64,000 nucleotides of DNA from Ananas comosus (Eukaryota > Streptophyta > Magnoliopsida > Poales > Bromeliaceae). The position numbers were made by a program, and so were the translations under genes. Location: positions 4,993,221 through 5,057,220 of the forward strand of contig NC_033630.1 of NCBI RefSeq assembly GCF_001540865.1. Reading direction: 5' to 3'. Shown piece after piece: positions 30,301 to 42,379 of the stretch (positions within the stretch are counted from its first letter, which is position 1; the number at the start of each line of letters is the position of its first letter). Below the pieces are notes generated by a model that was given only the letters and a program-made list of their open reading frames with translations, was not told where the DNA came from and did not search any database.

Positions 30301-33300
30301 TTTGCATCCTATAAAATGTCATTTTTCTGATTTTATAGTACAAACTATCATGCCTAGATATTTCCCAGTAAATCAAATTGGTTATGCAAACTACATAAAT
30401 AAGTTTCTACGCATTGTGCTGACACCAAATCAAGAGTTTCTCAGGAAATTTATTATCTGGATATATAAAGATAGCAGTTAGATATTTCAGACATATGAAT
30501 ATTTCAATAGCTACATTAATCAATGAACTCTTTTTGTATTTGTTGAAGGCTGTACTTAAATGGTATGAAAAATCTTAATTTAAGCATTGAGCAACTAATT
30601 TACAGCACTCCTTTGCATAATTGTCTAGTAAACAATGAAAAATAATATTTAGAGCAAAGAAAAATGGCACATGTAAGACCGAAAACAGGAGGCAAATGTT
30701 TGAACATGGATCATTTTCTTCAATGAAGAATTTTCATACTTGTCAGTAAGCATTAATATGATGATATCATAGTTGAAACCATACTCCAAAAGAAAAATGG
30801 GCATTTAAAAGCAACAATGGCTACAACAAAACTTTAATATGAGATAAAATAAATTTGCAATATTATAGGTTTTTAAGGTGCAGTAAAATTAGTTTAGAGA
30901 GTTTTAGCGGCCAATCTCGTAGCTTGTAAGAAAAGGAAATATTAATCATCCCCAAGAACAGGGTTCAGAGAAAAAAAGAACATGTGAAGTAAGCAAGTGT
31001 ACAAAATGGCACATGAACTACGATGCCCTAGCTGGCGAAGCATTCAAAATACAAAACCCTCTGACGGTGATGAAATTCATCTATTCTTTTCACAGAAGAT
31101 AAATTGTAGCATCCTCTTTCTTTGACTTTACATCCATTAATACTAGACTTTACTTATATGCAGATAATAATAATACATAGCAACGCCAGCCATTCTATTT
31201 GTTGTCTACATAATATATACTCAAAAGTATGTTGCCCAGAATAAATCGGAAACAATGCAGAAAAAGTGATCGCAGAAATTAGAAAAATGAAAGTTCATAA
31301 AATACTTACATAAGAATACTCCGTAGTCTCTTATGCTTCAGATAACAATTGTAAATATATGCACCAAACATTAGGCTTAACCACCCAATGACACGTACAG
31401 TCCCCAAGAAGGATGATTCCAATTGCAGAACCTCAGTTTGATAGTAGAACAAAACTGTCGAGAGATTTGGAACCATAACATTCGAAAAGAAAAACCAGGC
31501 CATAGGTCTGACCATACGGAAGCGAAAGAAAGAGACTTCAGTCATTAATATGAAGTGGACACTCAACAACAATATAAGAGTTGAAGTTACTGGAAATTAC
31601 TCACTACCTTAGGATGATAGGCTGTCTAAATGTAAAGCACAATCTATTCACAGCTGATATCAGGGATATGTAGGAACTTGCACTGATTGAACTATGCTCC
31701 ATTTCAGGAATCTGGGATTGCTGCAATATAGTTTTCTTTTTACCATATTTGTTACTGCTCTTTCGCCTTCTAGTGCCACCATTTTTTGAAGGTTCAGTCA
31801 AGCTCTTTCCAGATGCAAAGTTATTATCAACTTGATTATGATTTTGTCCATTAGGCTCTAGTGCCCTTTTTAGTCCTTTGGGGTCTTCCCCAATAAAAGC
31901 ACATGATAGTAGTTGCATGGCTGGAAGCAAAGAAAAAAGAAGGAAAATTATGTTTATATTCATATTTGTTAATGCATATCCCCCCAATAAGCTTCCACAT
32001 ATCCCTCCAAAGGCCATTGCAGACCAAGACAATGACTGGAGATCACCAGCAAGACCTGCACTGGTAGTGATAACTATTTAAAAATAAATTTTCTGACATA
32101 GACCAGATTAAAAAGAAAAAGAAAAAGTTTAACCAGACCAGGAGTTTCCAACCTTTCTATAGATTATTGTTTATTCCCCAACCTTTTATTACATTTGGAT
32201 CTCTAACATTTGCATTCAATTGAAAATTTTCCAGTTCACTGAATTCCTTATTTAACTGTACCAATAAGTTTTTTTTTTAATATCCATTTTCACAGAGAAA
32301 TTCAACTAAAGGGAAACATTGCAACAAGACACAAAGGGCAAGGATCCAGATGTAATAATTGCAAGGTTGGGAACCAAACAGAAAGTATGCCAATAAAGTT
32401 GAGGGCCCATGGTATAATTTACTCAGTAAAAGAGGAACCACAAAGATGAACATACTGCTCAAATCGAACTGCCTCTGCAATCATTGCGTCAATAACAACA
32501 TCTGCCATGGCTGATCCTATGTTTTGTACTGTCAGGAAAGTAGTAAGGAACTTGCTTGATCCCCTTAAAGATGCCACCAAGCCAAGAATAAGCCAAGGAA
32601 TAAGAGAGAGTACAGTAGCAACAATCAGGTAAGGTACTCGCTTTCTCCGTCTAATAGGAAAGCAGTCTGACAAAATTCTACACACACAAAAAAAAAAAAA
32701 AAAAAGATATAAGAAAGTATGCTCAAGATGGAAAAACTAAAATCTATAGGATTCTTCACCACAAAACAAAAGATTCAATTCATTTCAGTTAAAGTGCACC
32801 CAAAATATGGAATTTTATCATACTTAAGACTCATTAAACTCATTCGTAGAGTCTACATTGTACAAGATACAGTGATTTTGTATTTTGGCCCTTGTACAAT
32901 CCTTCTAGTTAGTTAATTGAAATAGCAAGATTGAAAAATGTATATCGTGCAAGTGATACTGATCAAAAATTTCTATTTGGCTAAAATACAGAAACCCCTC
33001 TATAAATATGCACTTTTCGCACTTCCACCCCGGACTCCTAGAAACCTCTATTTTTCTTCTCAAAAGTTAAAAGGTGTAGCACTTAACCCCCCCGCTGTGA
33101 ATGTTTCATCACTATTCTGTCTATATATTATATTATATAACTAGGTATAAGCAATATGCCCTTGAAGTTCTCGGGAATACATTAAAAAAAGTCTTTCTTT
33201 TCCCTCCAAAAAGCTACTCTCAACTTTTCCACTTTTTCAAGTATATAACATCACCTCCCTTCCCCTAGCAGCACCATCTCTACACTTCTTAGAGATATGG

Positions 33301-36300
33301 CATGCTTTTGTGGTTCCCAAACACAACAACAACAAAGTTATAAATCCTCTCTTGAGCTCTTTTGTTTTCTTTCTTTTTTTTTCTCTCTCTATAGCAAGCA
33401 TCTCCTTGTTATTAAGTTGCACCATCATATTATACTTTCCTTCCTCCCTGCCTGTAGCAAAATGGTTGCCTCTTTATTCAGTGACCGCACTAGTGATCAA
33501 TTCTTAAACAAAAGGAATGAATGGGAGGACAGTGAATCGACAGGCAACTACTGGTCTCTGTCTCCGTAAACAAATAAGAGTAATTTGGTCATTTAACTAT
33601 CTCCATTAATGTTGTAACCCCTGGTGGATATTTTTGTAATTTTGAGGGAGCAAAATAGAGGTTTTTGACAAAGCGGATAAAAATCGGGTTTTCTGTATTT
33701 TAGTCATTATTTTTCTTACCATATCATTGGAACTACCATTTCCCTTAGTGATCTTAGTTAGATGTCCATTTGCTTGTGCTGTCATAGTGCTCTCCAATTT
33801 AAGCTATCTAATTCATGTTGTATGTTAGGGCATGTTTTTAGGTCACTGTTTGAAAAGGCGCGCATGAGGCACGGCGCTATTGCTGAGGCACGCGCCTCGA
33901 ATATTTAAGTTTTCAAGATTTTTTTATTCAAGTTTTCAAGTTGTCAGGTTTTGAATTAGCATATTATACTTTAACCCAATAAGATACTTAAAAAATATTA
34001 AAAGAAATCCAAAAAAAATTCAAGTTTTCGGATTGTCGGGTTTTGAATTTGCATCTTATACTTTAAACCCGATAAGATACTTAAAAAATCTTGAAAGAAA
34101 CCCAAAAAAATCACTAAAAAAAATCAGCCGCTCGCCCTCTCCTCTCCGTCTCTTGTTCTCCCACATTCTCTCCCTGTCGAGCATCCAACAACAGTTGTGC
34201 TAGCAGCAGGAAGCAGCGGCAACAAACCAGCGGTGGCCAGAACAAGCAACCAGCAGCAGCGGAAGCAGGAAAATAGGAAGCATCAGTAGAGAAAATATGA
34301 GCAGCGTCAGCAAGAACATCAAATAAAACTATATACTTGTGTTTTCTTTACTTTTTGATGGTTATTTTGGGATTTTTTAATGTAGAACATCAAATTAAAC
34401 TAGGCTTAGTAAATGTGCGCTTCGCCTTCTTGAGGCGCGCGCCTCGCAGTGCGCCTCGCGCCTAGGCTCTAAGAGAGTCTTGCGCCTCTCCGTGACTCGC
34501 GCCTTTTCAAACATTGTTTTAGGTGAACGGCAAGTTAATTTAAACTTAAATTCCACCAACTTGATTTTTATAGAGTTGTTTGTTTGGGTGGAAGTCAACA
34601 TGACAAAAGTGATGTTTCACAACTTTCCAACAATTGTTTAACCTAAAGTCAGCTTTGACATGAACTTTTCCAATGTTTGTTTTACCATGTCTCCAATCTC
34701 AAAATCGCCTAAATATGTAGGTAAACTTACCGAGCATGTTGTAGAGTAGGTCTATAAGAACCAAAACTTACCTCACATATAATGTGTAATTATTGCACAT
34801 TGGACAGAGAATTGTAAAGGCAAATGATTCTCCCTAACAATTCCAAAGGTTAGGGAGATCCTATCCAGAGAGAATCTCTAACATGATAGGATTTCTCATT
34901 TCAGTTAGAGAGTCATCCCATAGATGAAATTACAAGCTCTAAAAAGAAAGGTGCATAAACAACAAAGAAAGGGACCCTCGAATGAAAGGCAGAAAATCTT
35001 TAATAGATGATTTTCTTATTCCTCATGTTGATTGAGCAAAGGAAAGCATGAAAGGTCAATAATGACTTTCAGAGATAAGCTTACGTGGTTATAGTTGCGG
35101 CAGCCAATAAGCACTTCAGCACCTCCTTTCATTTTTGATAATGTTGAGAATTATCCAAGGACCTCTAGGACCACATATCCCAAAGTTAAGAGATGAAGAG
35201 AACTTATTACGTACAATCACGCTAGAAAATACAACATATCATAGCTGTGTGGAGGCAAACAGTTGTTGTTTAAATTAACCTATATCAATTTGTACAACAC
35301 TTTTAGTAGGCAGAGCCTCCAAAGGGTGTTGTGTTCTTGAATAATCTTATTAGACATTATGATGCCCTTAGGAGCATCTTTGGTGTTGACTAAGCCTTCA
35401 AGCAATTTAGGAAGACACTTGCACAATTTAATAATGGTAGGTTCAGCAAAGCTATGGACCATGAGACGAAAAAAATGAGTCCCAACGACTGCATCGTCAG
35501 ACAATCAAGGAGACAGACTACAATACTGCTTTTTATTTTAGGGAGCTTAGGGCAAAGGTTGTGAGGTTGTACTGCTATGAATGAGAATGCAGCCCATAGT
35601 TGGAGCTCTATATTATTTGGGACAATTGCCAAGATTGAGGATTACAGCAATGACATTCCTTAGGCCTTCAATTGCATCTATGATGGTGAGGAGCATGCTA
35701 AGGTCTTCATGGTAAAGAACAGCAATAAGTGACATGCTTTAGTGGAATGCTTTGTGACTAAGAGATTTGGTGACCTAAGTTGTTGTCTCTAGTTTAGTAG
35801 TTCCAACTATATCTACTACTTTGTGTAACCGATCATATCAGAACTTTGCTAGTATATTTCATTCTGTACTGTTAACAATAACTATGTGATCTTGTGATGC
35901 TTTTGTAGATAAATCAAGTTTTTGTAAACTTGAACAATATTTTACTTTTATCTTCCTTCTCATGAGTTGTTACTTTGATATTAGCATGTTGGTTCAAAAC
36001 AATGGGTCAGTCCTAATTGGTTCGTTAAACTTTGTGGTTGGTTCAAAAGAATGTTGTAAATTGGACCAGTTGGTTCAAAACAATGGGTCAGTCCTAATTG
36101 GTTCGTTAAACTTTGTGGTTGGTTCAAAAGAATGTTGTAAATTGGACCAGTTGGTTCAAAACAATTGGTCAATCCTATTCGGTTTGCTGAACTTTGATAT
36201 CAGCACACTATATGCAATTACAGAACCAAAAATTTATTGTTAAAAAAAAAAAAAGAAGAAGTTTATGTACCCATATAAAGGTTTGATGCTCCATGGAAAA

Positions 36301-38932
36301 TATGCAACTGAAACCAAAAGTTGTGATGCAGAGGGTGAGAGTTTAAGCATATCCTTCATCTGGTAGGAAACAGCTGTCCACACAAAGGACCTGAAACCCT
36401 GAAAATGAAGGCTAATCAACAGTTTGTAGAATGAATTTTAAATAAAGATGACGACCAAATAAAGATATCAAAACCTGCCATCTAAATTAAGGCAATAATT
36501 GATAGAATAGCTAGTTAAGCAACTTAAACAAATTTCAAAATAAACAAGTAGGACTATGTATCTAGGTACATAGTTCTCCTATAATAAGTGTAGAACAGAG
36601 TACAAGTACAATTTATGGCATAAAGAAAACTGCCAATCCTAGCAAACGAGAGCATATACAAAATTCACCACAGTCATTACTACAGAGTTGATAGGTAAGA
36701 ATACTCACATATAAGCTAATATGTTAAACATATCAAGTTTTGTGTCTCAACCACAATATTTTGGTTATTGGGCATAGAGAAAAGCAATATGATTTCATAA
36801 TTCATATAATTTATTTTTGTTGAGACCATCCACAATTTGTTTTCTATCAGATCAATCTTGTAATAAACGGTGTCGAAACAATTTATAAGCCTCTACATTT
36901 GATGCAATGCAAAACCATTTCCTTCTTCTTCTGTTTTCTCCAAGCCAAATTTGGAGAACCACTTGATAAAAATAAGAGAACAAAATACGATTCAACAGAA
37001 AAGAAACTGAAATGATTAATTGGATTACGAAAAAAAATGCACTAGTGTTTATAGGAATTAAAGCCAAAGATAGACTAAATCAAATCACAACTTATTCGTA
37101 TAAAATTCGCTAAAAAAGCAACAGAACAAAACCTCCTAACTAGTCTCAAAATAAACATCAGTCCGGAGTTTTTAATTAGGTGAGTTCAGGTTTGTTAGGT
37201 GGAGGATGAAGGTTTAGGTCAAGCAAGGGGTTTCAAAGTGGATTTAGATAGGCTCAAACGGAAGTGGAGAGCTTTGGGGTTAGGTTCTTCCAGAAAGATA
37301 TATCAGCTAATACCTCAGCCCCAGACCATGAGAAGCATCAAAGTTCCTTTCAGCTGCAAGTAACTGCAATTTTTTCTCCTATTCTGGACCAGTTTTCAAC
37401 AGCAAATCAACAACAAACTGCTTCAACCAGTAATTCGGTGCTCCATACAACAGCGGCAGCAAATGATAAGGTCAATACAGCTACTAAAGAGGTCGTGAAA
37501 GCCTACATTTCAACTGTCAACTCCGAATGAAACATCCAACAATAATGGCAGCGATCATAAGAAGAGGAAAGGCCAATCCAGGCTCAGGTGAAGAAGGCAA
37601 AGAGGAGCAACAGATTCAGATTAAAGAGAAGAAAACACCCCAAAAAGGGCAGTAAAGAAGGTAAAAGAAGATAGTCCTTGTTCTTTAGGAAGGACTCAGA
37701 TTTTTTTCATTTTTGGGTTTAGGAAGGGTTTTGTTTAGGTGCGCTATAGGTTCTTTTTTGATCAGTAATAAAGTCTTAATGCCATTCTGATGGTGGCATC
37801 TCTTGTTTTCACAATAGCTAGCAAGTTTCCGCAACAGAATTTCTAGTTTATTGTTCAACTCTAACAGTGGTTCACATCCTTTTTCACTAAATGCTTGCTA
37901 AAGCCTTTGTAAGCATCAATTTTATATCTATCGCTGAATAGGTCTTTCACCGAGCAATGTGTCCATGAGTTTGTGTGACTTGAAAAGTTTCCAATCTTTT
38001 TTGAGTGTAAATGGTTTCCAATCAATCTAGGCATGGTTAGACTTGGTACACTTGTTTCCTTGCATTGAATACTTATTAGGGCTTTTTGGGCTACTAAGCC
38101 TACGAAACTTTTTTATTGTAAAAATAGGCATCCAAAACTTTTATCTATAAAACTAGACTTAAACGGTGATTGGTTTACCGATTTTAGAAAGCGGTGACTG
38201 CGATACACCATTCACCGCTTACAAATAAGCTATATATTTTTCACATCTGAATTCCAAAAAATGTATATTATTAAACTCTAAAAATAATTATAATATTTTG
38301 AAGAAAGCCGTGAATGATTTACCGCATTTAGAAAGCGGTAATTCATTCACCATATAGGACTAGTTTTGTAAATAATATTTTTGCAAAATTATTTTTACAA
38401 TTATATTATGCTTTAATCCTATTAACAAAAAAAATATATATCTACTTATTATGTTGTGGGCATGTGCTTGTCCTATTTGAGTGCCTTTTTTCCATATCCT
38501 TTTCTACTAGAGTTTTATTTGTCATTTCTCTTTCATAGTTTGCAAATCTCCATGAGGTGGATTTCCCCACCAATTCTTCTTTATATTTTCTTTATTTTCT
38601 TCATGATTCGCGCATGCTTTTCTAGCTAAAAGGACATTTGGATCCCCCTATAGCCCCAAAAACTCCCTAATAGGATTCAATCGATGTTCTAACAAAAACC
38701 GCACACAAATGCGCACACAAATGCGCACACAAACAAACGCACATAAAGCATAAGGAATTGAAACAAAATTTAGACATGTAACCACGAAATCTTAAGGGTC
38801 AATTAGTTTTCACACACAAACAAACATAGAAAACGAAGATAAACAAACCTGAGTGAAGTAGATCAAGGAGACAAGCCATAGGAAGGACGCCCCAAAGGCG
38901 TCTCTCATCTTCTTCGCCCATCCGATCCCCAT
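27310..38932 (-). CDS. Folate-biopterin transporter (BT1 family, MFS-type), 495 aa
   Basis: Seven minus-strand exons join in frame: 38849-38932, 36271-36398, 32456-32677, 31608-32060, 31310-31507, 30108-30245 and 27310-27574 (stop). The protein starts 'MGIGWAKKMRDAFGASFLW' and has the BT1 pattern: 'TAVSYQMKDMLKLSPSASQ', 'FPWSIKPLYGILSDCFPIRR' then 'RKRVPYL', 'VQNIGSAMADVVIDAMIAEA', 'AGDLQSLSWSAMAFGG', 'VPNLSTVLFYYQTEVLQLE' and 'WGSAFGDAINQFKFMP'. About a dozen hydrophobic segments are expected. A long Lys/Ser/Asn-rich cytosolic-type loop lies at about 203-285. Family members carry folates or pterins across membranes; several plant members are plastidial, but no clear transit peptide is visible here. 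Exons total 1,488 bp in 11.6 kb. The introns hold a TRIM, a hAT-type element, palindrome-bearing MITEs and tandem repeats. All splice sites are canonical and no disabling change was seen. Confidence 0.93.
27618..27941 (-). mobile_element. TRIM-like miniature LTR element in the last intron of the transporter
   Basis: On the minus strand the 5' LTR starts TGTTGAATATAAAAATTAAG and a primer-binding-like TAGTATCAGAGCAGGAGG follows. The second LTR begins TATTAAATATATAAAT and ends GGTTCTTTTACA. Both share the CTCAAG/CTTAAG and TGGAGAAT/TAGAGAAT stretch with the 271-bp element at 10.3 kb. It ends 43 bp before the last exon. Flanks AAGAC and AATCT do not match, so a duplication is not visible. Confidence 0.75.
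29340..29680. mobile_element. AT-rich MITE with GCGGTGAA palindromes, copy 1
   Basis: It carries three hairpins: near 29437-29458, at 29495-29513, and the perfect GCGGTGAATGATTCACCGC at 29560-29578. The ends share ATCCTATTGATTTTTATAAT on one side and CTAAAAAACCC on the other with the inverted copy at 38.1 kb. It lies in transporter intron 6 (27575-30107). No coding. Confidence 0.6.
32970..33712. mobile_element. TIR element in transporter intron 2
   Basis: The left end GGCTAAAATACAGAAACCCC (32979) is mirrored by the right end GGGTTTTCTGTATTTTAGTC (33687). No target duplication was established and no transposase frame is present. The 90- and 65-residue frames inside have no recognisable domains. 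Confidence 0.5.
33836..34524. mobile_element. Non-autonomous hAT-type element, 673 bp, TSD TTTTAGGT
   Basis: The termini of 33844-34516 are CACTGTTTGAAAAGGCGCG and, on the other strand, CAATGTTTGAAAAGGCGCG. The 8-bp TTTTAGGT is duplicated at 33836-33843 and 34517-34524. The 8-bp TSD and CA start fit hAT. Subterminal regions are rich in GGCGCG/CGCGCC. The interior has two tandem copies of a TTCAAGTTTTC...GATACTTAAAAAAT block (about 33925-34110). No transposase. It sits in transporter intron 2. Confidence 0.9.
34525..35988. other. Rest of transporter intron 2, no gene recognised
   Basis: Some stretches (about 35300-35700) look like decayed coding sequence on the plus strand, but no family was recognised and stops are frequent. 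The two minus frames of 74 and 80 residues here have no domain. Confidence 0.4.
35989..36200. repeat. 81-bp tandem repeat, about 2.6 copies
   Basis: Units start at 35989, 36070 and 36151, each with TTGGTTCAAAACAATGGGTC (third copy AATTGGTC). The first two are almost identical and the third is partial and diverged. It lies in transporter intron 2, 70 bp from exon 2. Confidence 0.95.
37150..37760 (+). other. Decayed coding-like segment in transporter intron 1
   Basis: An open frame of 88 residues at 37264-37530 ('MESFGVRFFQKDISANTSAP' onward, Gln/Thr/Ser-rich) is followed by a Lys/Arg-rich, purine-rich stretch. GC content is above the intron. It may be a retrotransposon ORF1 fragment or processed relic, but no domain was recognised. 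Confidence 0.25.
38085..38425. mobile_element. AT-rich MITE with GCGGTGAA palindromes, copy 2 (inverted)
   Basis: The right part, ending AATTATTTTTACAATTATAT, is the complement of the left part of copy 1 at 29.3 kb. The left part matches copy 1's right end. Palindrome-like motifs are ACGGTGATTGGTTTACCG (from 38163), GCGGTGACTGC paired with CATTCACCGC (38191-38218) and GCGGTAATTCATTCACC (about 38335). It lies in transporter intron 1. Confidence 0.55.
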
Positions 38933-38988
38933 CGCCGCTCACTCTCCCCGCATCAATCAAACGAAACGAGAAGGAGAGAACCAAAAAG

Positions 38989-39019
<31 letters not shown>

Positions 39020-39470
39020 AAATAATATATTGACTTTTATTTTGTCTCTATTTGTCGATTCAGATCTAAAAAAAGTGACTAGATAAAGAGAGGGGAGGAA
39101 AGGGAAAGAGAGGAGGAGGAGGAGGAAGAAGGGATTCGCACTCTGCAGGTTTGTTTTTTTTTTTTTTTTTTTTTTTTTCACATTCGAGTGGCTTTGCGGA
39201 GAGAGTTTCCGAAACTGCCTCACGGCTCCCTTTCTTCGGGAAAAGGGTAAAAAAACCATGCTTTCGGCCTCCGGCTCTGGTGCGCCCATTTGGTACGAAC
39301 AGTTGGTACGATCCAACACGGTTAGATCAACCGGTCAGAAGTCAAAAAAAAAGCTGTCTTGACTACGAAAGGTTTGGACTGCTCGCTTGGACTTGGACAA
39401 ACGGTGGAATATGGTGCTCCCGGAATTCACCTTGCTGTTTGTGAGTCTATTTGTATTCGAACTTCTAAAG
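38933..39470. promoter_or_regulatory. 5' flank of the transporter gene
   Basis: Upstream of the minus-strand start codon lies a purine/pyrimidine-biased stretch with a 28-A run (38990-39017), a GA-rich block near 39090-39130 and a 25-T run (39154-39178). No definite TATA box. The 120- and 97-residue frames here come from these low-complexity runs. Confidence 0.35.
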
Positions 39471-39949
39471 TTTTATTTGGCCTAGTTTTTTAAAAATTAT
39501 TTTAGGCTTAAAATTATTTTTGGGTTCAGTAAAGTGTTTGGCAAAGAAATTTTAAAAATCTAATTCTGTCTTTCAGCATTAGAAAACTAATTTTTCAACT
39601 CAAGCAGAAAAGAACTATTTTTTTAAAACTGATTCCCGCAAAAACAGTTTTTCCACTTAAAATTTTTTATCAAAATATCAAAACTATTCCTAAACAAATA
39701 ATACAATTCTACTCTATCCCTTTAATAATTATAATCTTTCCAACTATCATCGTCTCTCCCCCGTACTCCTTCACAACCAACTTTCCACTCCAACAAAAAA
39801 AAATTCACTTTCCTCTCCTCTCTCCTCCATCTCTCTCCCTTCTTTCTCTCCAGCGATGCCTTTCCCTCCTACGATCCACCAAGATACTCACTTTTTTTTT
39901 TTTACAGATTTCTCTCCCTCCTTCTCTTGATTTTTTCCATCCCCTCAGC

Positions 39950-40105
39950 CCGTCTTTATCGGATCCGCGCCGACGGGATCCAGCAAAGACGGATCCCGCT
40001 GGCTTGGCCGGATCCGCTCCGACGGGATCCGACAAAGACGGATCCTCCTAGCTTGGCCGGATTCGCAAGATCCAAACTAGCAGGATCCGATAAAGAAGGC
40101 TGCGA
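39950..40105. repeat. GGATCC-rich imperfect tandem repeat
   Basis: Units of about 58 bp contain GGATCCG, CGACGGGATCC, CAAAGACGGATCC and GGCTTGGCC/AGCTTGGCC, repeated about 2.5 times. The GC content is much above the flanks. The open frame through it (39927-40163) is repetitive and has no domain. Confidence 0.8.
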
Positions 40106-40686
40106 CGAGGATGGATCTCAGGAACCCATAATTTATCTTCCTAATTATTTTTATAAAAACTAAAGAAAGAAGATCAATTGCATGGTATTTGTTTGCAACC
40201 TTTTTGATTAATATATATTAGCAAATTAATATAATATTATATTTGTAACCTTCTTTGATGTTTAAAATTAGAAACTGTGTGTTTGATTAATTTGATTAGT
40301 TTGTAGCATGTAAGTTTTAAATTTTTTTTTAGTTTGTAGTATTGTTTAGTTTGTATGCGATGTTTCGGTTTATTTATTTATTTTGTAACATACATGTTTC
40401 AATTATTTTGCCAAATTTGTAATATGAGTATTTCAATTATTTTTGTTAAAGAGTAAGTTATATCTATATTTTTATATTGCAATTATCTAATAGTTTTAAT
40501 TATTTTTTATAGATAAGTATTATCTTGTAGACGCAAGGTATCCCAATATAAAAGGATATTTAGGACCTTACACTGGCAGAAATGTGAAATATCATATTCC
40601 TGAATTTAGACAGGGGTCTCAATCACGAGGTTATAAAGAGGTGATTAATCATGCACATTCGTCCTTGAGGTATATTATTAGTATAC

Positions 40687-41789
40687 TTAGGCTGCATTTG
40701 GTTATAGAATTACTAGGGAATAATTCATTCTTGAGGAATGTTATTAGTATACTTAGACTGCGTTTGGTTATAGAATTACTATGGAACAATTCATTTTATC
40801 CTCGTTATTCTACCAAACAAAAGAAAATTAGGTAGAAATAAATTTTCCGGTCAAAGCGGATTATTCTGATTTTTACAGGAATAACCTGTTAATTTAGTTC
40901 TGCCCCAATCCCAAAATAGGCTTGATTCTTGGGGGTATTCCAAGGGCAGGGGCAATAAAATTCTCTACCTATTTTCTGACGCCTCGCTAACCGCGCCCGC
41001 TATACTCACATTGACTATCCAACTATCATGTTGCCTCATCCTCCTTCCCAAGAAAGGTGACCTCTTGCTACTCAATACTCTCTTTACTCCCATCTTGACC
41101 TAACCTCTCATCTCCTTCCTCTTCTTCTTTCTCCATCACCACCTCGTTTTCTTCTTTCACATTTACTCCATTTACCACCTACCTGAGATCTCAAAACTTT
41201 CATTAATTGGAGTGGGTTTAATTCCACCTTCCTCCTATTCTGATGAATGCTCAATGTGCATCTTAACCTTCTTTTGATGTGACCTCCGCCGACATGAAAG
41301 AATCAAATTATCTCTGCATTAGATTTAGTCGGCTTCATATTTACTCAAGCTACTACCATCCTCGGGAGGCGCCGTCTTATAGATTTCATGCTTGTATAAA
41401 TTAATTCACATTTATCTTACTTGCTACAAGTTGTAGAGATGTGCAAAAACAAAATTTATTTCTTAATCATATCTTTGGTATTGTAAATTTTCTTAAATAA
41501 ATTACATTAAATTTTTTCACCTATTATACATGTGTTATACAAAGAAAAATATTTACTACATATATAAGGGTAAACTTGGCATTTTGAAAAATTTCAATCA
41601 ATTTATCCACTATTCTTCTCTTCTTCTAAGAAAGTTACCAAACATCATTTTGCTTATTCCAGAGAATAAATAAAAATTTTGCCAAACAAAAAATTAATTT
41701 CATTCCTCTCTATACTAGAATATTGAGATATTCTAGGGATTAAAAATTTTAACCCTCAAGTTATTATCCCATTTCCAAACACAACCTTA
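40687..41789. mobile_element. Harbinger-type MITE inserted in the transposase remnant, TSD TTA
   Basis: It begins GGCTGCATTTGGTTATAG and ends CCAAACACAACC (complement GGTTGTGTTTGG), with TTA at 40687-40689 and 41787-41789. The first 66 bp, including the boundary, are tandemly duplicated (40664-40729 and 40730-40795), so the true left end could be at 40756. There is no transposase in the insert. Confidence 0.7.
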
Positions 41790-42379
41790 AAGTATGATGG
41801 CGTATATTACAAATGATGCAAGGTTATCCAGTGCCAAGTCAATCAAAAATAGTGACTGCAGCTATGGCACTTCACAATTTTATTAGGATGAGTTCGACGC
41901 AAGATTAAGAGCTCAACAAATGTGATCGAGATATGAATTATATGCCCAACATTAAAGTAGATGAAAGCAGTACAAGCAGTTCGGCACAGACTCATAGTAC
42001 ATTAACAAATGATTACATCATGACCCAAACTTGCGATCGTATTGTTGCATCATTGATGAGCACATTTAGATAAATTGTTATCCTAATAGATATTTATCAT
42101 TAGATTCATTATACATTTTTGTTATATTAAATAATTATTAATAACGTGAAATATTGACATGTAATATTAATTAATTTTAAAAATAACTACTGTTAAACAG
42201 CATTACAAAATCATTTCAGCAAAAAAAAATGCCAAATAGCTTTCTAAAATCATTTCAGCAATCACTTTTCTATCAGACTCAGCTAAACGCTCTACAACTT
42301 TTAACATAAATTACTTTTCTAAACGAAAATCAATTCTGCAGAAATCACTTTTTCAGAAGCTAGGGCAAACGGGCCCTAA

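Larger units (their letters stand above)
39470..42379 (+). mobile_element. Decayed PIF/Harbinger transposon
   Basis: Plus-strand transposase pieces are readable: 40515-40672 gives 'YYLVDARYPNIKGYLGPYTG' followed by 'YHIPEFRQG' and 'INHAHSSLR'. About 41814-42073 gives 'MMQGYPVPSQSKIVTAAMAL', 'HNFIR' and, after a stop, an acidic/Ser-rich tail. This is the C-terminal half of the Harbinger DDE nuclease, split by a MITE at 40690-41786. The right end is likely GCAAACGGGCCC with TAA following at 42377-42379. The left end is uncertain. Stops and the insertion make it inactive. Confidence 0.75.
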
